This document shows positions 58,264 through 64,000 of a stretch of DNA of 64,000 nt, piece by piece (within the stretch, counting starts at the first letter, position 1; every line of letters begins with the position of its first letter). The position numbers were made by a program, and so were the translations under genes. Under the pieces are notes generated by a model, which had not been told where the DNA came from, searched no databases, and saw nothing but the letters and a program-made list of their open reading frames with translations. Source of the DNA: Cryphonectria parasitica EP155 (taxonomy: Eukaryota > Ascomycota > Sordariomycetes > Diaporthales > Cryphonectriaceae); the NCBI RefSeq assembly GCF_011745365.1, contig NW_024468912.1, forward strand, positions 806,001 through 870,000, written 5' to 3'.

Positions 58264-58890
58264 ATGCTGTTCCAAGACCTGTCCCCACAGGTTCGTTTTC
58301 TGAACGATGCGGCCCATCTTCTCTCTCAAGTCGCACCACAGACATCTGCGTTTCTCATGAGCAGGCGTAGCGAGTTGCTCGTCGAGAACAATGTGCCAAT
58401 ACCTGATATTCATCGTCAACATGTCTGCAGCAGCTGCGGTCACATCCTCATCCCGGGCCAAGGCGACACCCTCAAGATCAGCACAGACAAGGCCTTGAGG
58501 TTACGGGCCAAGGGCAACAAGAAGCAGCAGCAGTCCCGGCCTCAGAAGGCACTGGCGACACCAGCTCCTCACGCAGGGCAACGCGCCCGACCTGGTGGCA
58601 TCTCAAAGGTCATCCTGTGTGCCATGTGCCACAGAGAGACGAAAATCAAGCTGGAAGGCCCGAAGCCCATCTCGCGGTCCAGGAAATTCGCCAACCAGGG
58701 AGGAAGAGGACTCCAGCATGTCAAATTGCCGGAAGGCTCGAATGAGCCAATCAAGATGTCGGCGAATGCAAGCAGCAAGAAGCGAGCCAAGAACCGGAAG
58801 GCTGGCCTCCAGGCGCTTTTAGGCCAGAAGCAGGCCTCTGCGCCTTCTTCAGGCCTTGGGCTGAGCCTATCTGACTTCCTCAAGAAGTGA
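58264..58890 (+). CDS. RNase P/MRP subunit of the Rpr2/Snm1/Rpp21 family
   Basis: Single exon, 208 residues. The N-terminal helical part (FLNDAAHLLSQVAPQTSAFLMSRR) is followed by a four-cysteine zinc site: CSSC (Cys55, Cys58) and CAMC (Cys119, Cys122). This is the Rpr2/Snm1/Rpp21 pattern; in known members the ribbon contacts the catalytic RNA in tRNA 5' processing or rRNA processing. A Lys/Gln/Arg-rich loop separates the two Cys pairs. The tail ends in LGLSLSDFLKK, and basic clusters (SSKKRAKNRKAG) suit a nuclear or nucleolar location. The ATG at 58264 was chosen because the in-frame sequence upstream lacks an ATG. RNase P and RNase MRP cannot be distinguished here. Confidence 0.8.
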   Translation: MLFQDLSPQVRFLNDAAHLLSQVAPQTSAFLMSRRSELLVENNVPIPDIHRQHVCSSCGHILIPGQGDTLKISTDKALRLRAKGNKKQQQSRPQKALATPAPHAGQRARPGGISKVILCAMCHRETKIKLEGPKPISRSRKFANQGGRGLQHVKLPEGSNEPIKMSANASSKKRAKNRKAGLQALLGQKQASAPSSGLGLSLSDFLKK

Positions 58891-59215
58891 AGCAAGCCAC
58901 TGCAATTATTCGCCCGCCAGTCCTTCAGGGAGCTCCATATGCCCCTGCCTCCTCGTACGCGCCTAGCCTGCCTAGTGAGGATTCAACCCATGCTACTATG
59001 ACCAAGGCACGCAAAGTTTGACCCAGGGACCGCCAGAAGATTCCTTAAGGTAGTGGCACCCCACCACCCTCCAACTATGACATAAGCCTGTGACTACCCC
59101 GCCATCGCCTCTATATCAGCGATTGCGATTCCCCTCCAAAATTTTCGGATCGAGAGGCGCAGAGTCCAAATCAACAACCCTCACGCAACATACTCATAAC
59201 AACGCAAATTTCGCC
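58891..59215. other. intergenic, no gene seen
   Basis: About 325 bases holding the Rpr2-type 3'UTR and ZPR1 promoter and leader. Nothing further recognised. Confidence 0.45.
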
Positions 59216-60773
59216 ATGTCTTCCGATCCACCACAAACAAACGGCATCACCAGCATCTCCTCGTCCGACTACTTCAAGGCCATCGGTCAGCAAGTCGATC
59301 AGGTTGCTCCCGCCACCAATGGCGCGGAGCTCCCAACCGACGATGACGATGTGAAGCCTGTCGAGGAGATCGAGTCTCTGTGCATGAACTGCCACGAGAA
59401 TGTGAGTCTCGTTATTTCCATCTACACCTCACCACTATGGCAGCAACGGCTAACAAATATGCATCAAAAAATAGGGCATGACCCGCCTCCTTCTCACCAA
59501 GATCCCTTATTTCCGCGAGATCATCATAATGTCCTTCTCCTGCGAACACTGCGGCTTCCATAACAATGAGATCCAGGCTGCCGGCTCCGTGCAGCCCAAG
59601 GGCACCCACTACGAGCTTCGGCCGACTGTCATGGCCGACTTTTCCCGCCAGGTCGTCAAGGCCGACACCGCGACGGTCAAGTTTATCGAGCTTGACCTCG
59701 AGATCCCGGCCGGCAAGGGTCAGCTGACTAACGTCGAAGGTCTGCTCTCGAGCGTCGTCGACGACCTCGAGCTGGGTCAGGAGGCCCGCAAGGAACAACA
59801 GCCCGAGGTCCACGGCAAGATTGCCGAGATTATCACGCGCGCGCGTGCCATGCTCGCCGGCCAGGCGTTCCCCTTCCGCGTCTACGTCGACGACCCGGCC
59901 GGCAACAGCTGGATCGCGCCGGACCTGCGCGACGGCGTGGGCAAGTGGGAGAAGCGCGAGTACGAGCGCACGTCGGAGCAAAACGAGGCGTTGGGGCTGA
60001 GCGACACCACAGCTGCCAGCGGCGACGGCTCGATACCTCTGCAGGGGCAGGGACGGCTCGATGACAACGAGGAGATTATACCCGACGAAGTGTACAGCTT
60101 CCCGGCCAGCTGCCCCGGCTGCATGCACCCCTGCGTCACGCACATGAAGATGGTGGACATCCCGCACTTTAAGCAAGTTGTGCTGATGAGCACGCTGTGC
60201 GACGCGTGTGGATACAAGAGCAACGACGTCAAGACCGGCGGTGCGGTACCGGAGAAGGGCAAGAAGATCAGCCTCAAGGTCTTGACAAGCGAAGACTTGG
60301 CGAGAGACATCCTCAAGAGCGAGAGCTGCGCCCTCGAGTGCCCCGAGCTCCAGCTCTCCGTCAACCCGGGCACACTCGGCGGGCGGTTCACCACGGTCGA
60401 GGGCCTGCTGACGCAGGTGCGCGACGACCTGCGCAACCAGATCTTCCAGGTGGACGGCCACAGCGGCGAGGGCGGCGACAGCCTCAGCAGCGAGGAGAAG
60501 ACCCGGTGGACGGCCTTCTTCGAGGGGCTGGACGATGCCACCCAGGGCAGGAAGGAGTTCACCGTCGTGCTGACGGACCCGCTGGCGAGCAGCTACGTCC
60601 AGAGCATGGCGGACGACCCGACGCAGCCCGATGCGCAGATGACAGTGGAGGATTACGAGCGCACCGAGGAGGAGGAGGAAGACCTGGGCCTGAAGGACAT
60701 GAAGGTCGAAGGATATGAGACAGAGGAGAAGAAAGAGGAGGAGGAGCAGCAACAGCAGACGGCTTCATCATGA
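59216..60773 (+). CDS. zpr1: ZPR1 zinc-finger protein
   Basis: Two exons, 59216-59401 and 59475-60773, giving 494 residues. It has the duplicated ZPR1 module: zinc finger 1 (CMNC near residue 57, CEHC near 85), then a beta-rich domain starting NNEIQAAGSVQPKGTHYEL; zinc finger 2 (CPGC near 275, CDAC near 304), then NDVKTGGAVPEKGKKI and a second beta-rich domain. The intron lies inside finger 1 and joins HEN|GMTRLL in phase 0. ZPR1 binds translation elongation factor eEF1A and acts as its folding chaperone, and moves to the nucleus with growth signals. The C-terminus is strongly acidic with Glu and Gln tracts. Length matches the family (about 460-490). Confidence 0.95.
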
Positions 60774-62228
60774 TGGCGGTGGTGGTGGCGGTGGTAGTAG
60801 TGGGGATTATTTTGCAGATTTCTCAAGCAATCGTGCAGAAGCACGGGACGGGGCAAAAATGGGGGTTTGTTTGGCCTTAAACTCCTGGAAGTATGGGTAA
60901 GCTTGAAAGGGAGTGAGTTGCAGGTATAGATTCCATGATGCATTATAGAGATACCAAGAAAGGAATCAAGAAAAAGTTTGCTGTTTGTCTGGTCAACGTC
61001 ACTCGTTCGCTCACTGCCTTGCCTCTCTGTCTCTCTCACCATGTCAAATACCTTCTTTGCAACCACAAAAGCACGTAAAATGGATTTCCTGATTACGGCT
61101 GACTCCTTTAACATGTGACCTAAGATACCCCTGTCTCGCTATTAGCGATTACATGTATGTTAATTCACCATTAGGGCCAAGATGAGAGGAAGAGGGAGAA
61201 GAAGAGAGAGTTTTATTATAAACACAGATTGTGAAATTGACTTGTTGGGTCAGGTCAGACAGACATGGCTAAGCTATCAATCGATCCAACCATCCGCCCA
61301 GCCGCCACCACCAGGTTTCCCCAGCAGTTTGCATCCTCCATTAAACGTCGATATCCAGCCGCGGTCGTCTACTGTTCCTCTTTATTCATTTTGTCGTGAG
61401 TATCTTTCAGAGTCGCGTCTTGTCTGTTTTTCGCTTTTGCAGATTGCCCCATCTGAGGGGGAAAGAAAAGAAAGCAGAACGTGTCAGCCAGGACAGCCAA
61501 GTCCAGTCAGGCCGTCCTGCAAGACAGTGCGCCCTGTCGTCCGTCCAATCTTCCATCCATCATACGTCCCAGCTCCACATGAAACCCCTCCCAAGCAGGT
61601 ATCCCGTTTGCCGTTACCAAACTTAAGTGTTCAGCCCGCCTGGACGATTCACCCAAGATATCCAGACCCCATCAAGCAAACCGCGCATGAGGTAACAAGG
61701 TCCACAGCTGACCATCGCGAGGTTGAGTGTGAAAGGGGACCGCCAGAGAGCGATGTCAAGTGGTAACGTACCCTATTAAGCCAGATAACCTCCGGCCGCT
61801 GGTTTAGAGAAGATGAGAGAACAGGCAGGTTCTGTTCCGCCCAACAAAACCCATCCATGCAGCAAATTCTGCCCCCTTTTTTTCACTCCTTCTTCGTCTT
61901 ACTCGTACAGTGTGTATCAGGGAACGATTCATTCTTTGACAACTGTGTTGCTTCTGGAAAAACACAGGTCCAGAGGGTTGCAAAAAGCCCAATAGACCGA
62001 CAAAACAGCGACAAAAAGAGAGAGAAAAGGAAGAAAATAGTACAGCAAAAAAAAGAGAGACGCCGGTTGAGGGGTATTATCTCCAGAAGCCACAACGCCA
62101 AGGAAGGTGAGGCCGTTACGAGGAAACAGGAACATTATAGTCTGAAGGGGGGGGGGGGGAGGGAAAGGGAAAAAAGACCGATTTGGATCTTGGCGAAGAC
62201 AGTTCGACGCATCAACACGGCAGCGTCT
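60774..62228. other. intergenic between convergent genes
   Basis: About 1.45 kb with the ZPR1 3'UTR and the 3' end of the right-edge gene. It contains G12 at 62148-62159, about 80 bases past the stop of the right-edge gene. No gene seen. Confidence 0.5.
62148..62159. repeat. G12 mononucleotide run
   Basis: Twelve consecutive G in the presumed 3'UTR of the right-edge gene (C12 on its transcript strand). Confidence 0.9.
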
Positions 62229-64000
62229 TTAGATGAAAGTTGGCTTAGTCAGGACACGGTACTCGACGTAATCCTCGCCGTCGATGCTGATGATGGCACC
62301 CTGGGAGACAAGCTTGCCGGCGAATGGCCCGTTGCGCTTGCGCTCGTACTTGACGCCCATGTGGATCTTGGCATCCTCATTGCCTGTACGGATGCGGTGG
62401 GCCTCTTGGGCAGACCAGACGTTGTTGAGGCGGCCGATGCTCTCGCGGAAGGCGTCTCCACCTTGGGCGGGAGGGCCGCCGCCATCATTAGGGCCACTGG
62501 GACCTCCATGAGGGCCGCCGCTGGGTGGGCCCCTGTGAGCATCACGCTCCTCGACCTTGGCCTGGGTTGCCTCGATTCGAGAGACGGCATTGAGGGCGAG
62601 GCTGCTGGCCCGCTCAAGGCGAGGATCGACAGTGTGCGACGAAGAAGAGCGGTTGGCGGCGCGGAAGGAAGGCGTCTGTGGGGACGAGCCAGGGCGAGTG
62701 CCAGGGGGGTTGGGGTAAATGGGAGGACCGCCGCTGCGGCGGGCAATGGCACGACGAGTCTCGTGGGCCGGAGCCTCGTGGTGAGCGCCTGAAGCGGGGG
62801 AGACACCGGCGGCGGCGGCGTCGGTGAAGTGGTTCTGGTTCTGGCCAGCACTGTGGGCGTGGTTCTGGTTGTGGCTGCTGGCTGCACTCACGCCGTTGGG
62901 CTTGGAAGTCGACTTGCTGAGGCCGGCAGCAGTGCGGCGACGTGCCTCTGTGATGGCCTGCTTGCGATTCTCGGCAACATCGTCCGGGCGCTCGCCGTGA
63001 TCGATTTGCCACTGGCGGACACGGCAGTACTCCTTGATTTCCTCGCGGGACAGGTCGGCAATATAGTCCTCGCGCTCCCACTGGTGAGAGTTGATCCACA
63101 GGGCACCAGCACCCTGGGGAAAGTTGCTCTGCATGGCACGTCCATCACGGGTCTCCCTGCCCACCTTGACGCGGAACATGTCGTTGTTGCCGAGGATGCC
63201 AAAGACTGCATGCTTGTCCTTCAAGAGAGGCTCGGCAGACTCCTTCCAATACCCGAGGAGGATCTTGGTGGGCCGATGACCAGGCAGGTCGTCGGGGACT
63301 GGGTGCGTCGAGGGCGCCGGCTGCACGGGCTGATATGTCGGGGCGATCCGGGCGGGCAGCACGGGCTGGTTATTGGACGGAAGGACCGGGGTTTCCGGGG
63401 TAGTGGGCGACATGCCGCTGTGGCCGGTACGACGGCGCTTCCAGCCCATACGAGCGTGCTCAGGGACGGCGGCGCCATAGGCAATGAGCGGCTGCACACC
63501 ACTCTCGGGCAGCGGACCACGGCTCTGACAGATCTGGATGGCCTGTTGCACGGCGCTCTTGTCGTTGGCCCTGGCTTCCTCTTCGGTTTCTTGGGAGGAC
63601 ATCTCGGCACGAACCTTGACATACTCCTTGACCTGCTGTTGGTCGAGGTGCACCAGGTGGTCGTCAAAGACGATGTTCTGAAAGGTCACCCAGCTAGCCC
63701 CCGGGCCGGGCTTCAACGGGTACTTGTTTGCAACACTCTTGCCATCGCGGTTCATGGGCTGAACACGTGTGCGAAGTCGGTCGCGGGAGTCGATGAAGCC
63801 CTTGACTACGTGCTTGTCACCATCGGCGGCGTCGGAGTCGCGCCAGTGACCAAGGATGACGCCCTTGGTGTTGGTAACGTTGTTGTTGACATTGCTATCG
63901 GCAGTAGTCCTGGACGGAGTGGCTGTGGCGGGCACGGGCGTGGCGGGCTCGTCGATGCTGTCATCCAGAATAGACCTGTCCAGCTTCTCCTCGGCCAGGT
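62229..64000 (-). CDS. 3' part of an unrecognised gene with an internally duplicated domain (truncated by window edge)
   Basis: The frame is open from the right edge of the window to the stop at 62231-62229, about 590 residues; no start is visible, and the gene continues beyond position 64000. Two copies of a domain of about 85 residues are clear. Copy 1 (about 63864-63603) begins GVILGHWRDS and copy 2 (about 63272-63005) begins KILLGYWKES. Shared landmarks are LGxW, KHxVxG, RDG, N(x)P, GAxWxxxxxxxxD and KEYxxVR. Between and after them lie Pro/Gln/His-rich disordered stretches and basic groups (WKRRRTG). The last 65 residues (IHMGVKYERKRNGPFAGKL to VEYRVLTKPTFI) look folded. I do not recognise the family. 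A nuclear or chromatin role would be a guess. Confidence 0.7.
   Translation of the reverse strand, partial: LAEEKLDRSILDDSIDEPATPVPATATPSRTTADSNVNNNVTNTKGVILGHWRDSDAADGDKHVVKGFIDSRDRLRTRVQPMNRDGKSVANKYPLKPGPGASWVTFQNIVFDDHLVHLDQQQVKEYVKVRAEMSSQETEEEARANDKSAVQQAIQICQSRGPLPESGVQPLIAYGAAVPEHARMGWKRRRTGHSGMSPTTPETPVLPSNNQPVLPARIAPTYQPVQPAPSTHPVPDDLPGHRPTKILLGYWKESAEPLLKDKHAVFGILGNNDMFRVKVGRETRDGRAMQSNFPQGAGALWINSHQWEREDYIADLSREEIKEYCRVRQWQIDHGERPDDVAENRKQAITEARRRTAAGLSKSTSKPNGVSAASSHNQNHAHSAGQNQNHFTDAAAAGVSPASGAHHEAPAHETRRAIARRSGGPPIYPNPPGTRPGSSPQTPSFRAANRSSSSHTVDPRLERASSLALNAVSRIEATQAKVEERDAHRGPPSGGPHGGPSGPNDGGGPPAQGGDAFRESIGRLNNVWSAQEAHRIRTGNEDAKIHMGVKYERKRNGPFAGKLVSQGAIISIDGEDYVEYRVLTKPTFI

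Noticed and set aside
59412..60752. Open frame of 446 codons antisense to ZPR1
   Set aside because: Leu/Val-rich mirror of a conserved sense gene with no recognisable domain.

Overview
The window is nuclear DNA of a filamentous ascomycete (Pezizomycotina), most likely a Sordariomycete. Its genes carry short spliceosomal introns with fungal branch sites (CTAAC, CTGAC, ACTAAT). ATP-citrate lyase is split into two divergently transcribed genes, a fungal arrangement. There are also a Pho81/NUC-2-type regulator, fungal inner-kinetochore proteins and a GPI-anchored GH72 cell-wall enzyme. Species cannot be fixed from the sequence alone. I recognised no transposon, CRISPR array, tRNA or rRNA.

Layout, left to right. 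(1) 0.7-5.5 kb: a secreted intradiol dioxygenase and a GH72 glucanosyltransferase. (2) 6.3-13.9 kb: the two ATP-citrate lyase subunits, head to head across 3.4 kb, together making cytosolic acetyl-CoA. (3) 15 kb: mitochondrial ribosomal protein uL30m. (4) 17.0-25.8 kb: a chromatin and centromere block with an Eaf3/MRG15-type protein, a Cnl2/Nkp2 kinetochore protein, an uncharacterised secretory-pathway membrane protein and a CENP-Q/Fta7 kinetochore protein. (5) 27.3-29.8 kb: cobalamin-independent methionine synthase. (6) 29.8-35.7 kb: almost 6 kb with no supportable gene. (7) 35.7-46.7 kb: a secreted mucin-like protein, a WW-domain protein, a Pga1-type GPI-mannosyltransferase subunit and a peroxisomal ABCD half-transporter. 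(8) 47.8-51.7 kb: a NUC-2/Pho81 protein (SPX, ankyrin, GDPD). (9) 54.2-60.8 kb: a mitochondrial PPR-like protein, a CZIB/DUF866 zinc protein, an Rpr2/Snm1-type RNase P/MRP subunit and ZPR1. (10) 62.2-64.0 kb: the 3' part of an unrecognised gene with an internally repeated domain, cut by the window edge.

The most unusual place is the Eaf3 locus at 16.7-20.8 kb. A canonical chromo-MRG protein needs a 2.7-kb intron. That intron contains a long same-strand reading frame with a Zn2Cys6 zinc cluster, and the frame runs without a stop into the only MRG exon. After the Eaf3 stop codon the frame stays open for 98 more codons with a very basic end. Alternative promoters or splicing could therefore give a Zn2Cys6-MRG protein or a chromo-Zn2Cys6-MRG protein. 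This is inference from reading frames and splice sites. Other points are a set of twelve long G or C runs confined to non-coding DNA, two GC-AG introns, very small first exons, and an exact Pho4-type site upstream of the NUC-2 gene.
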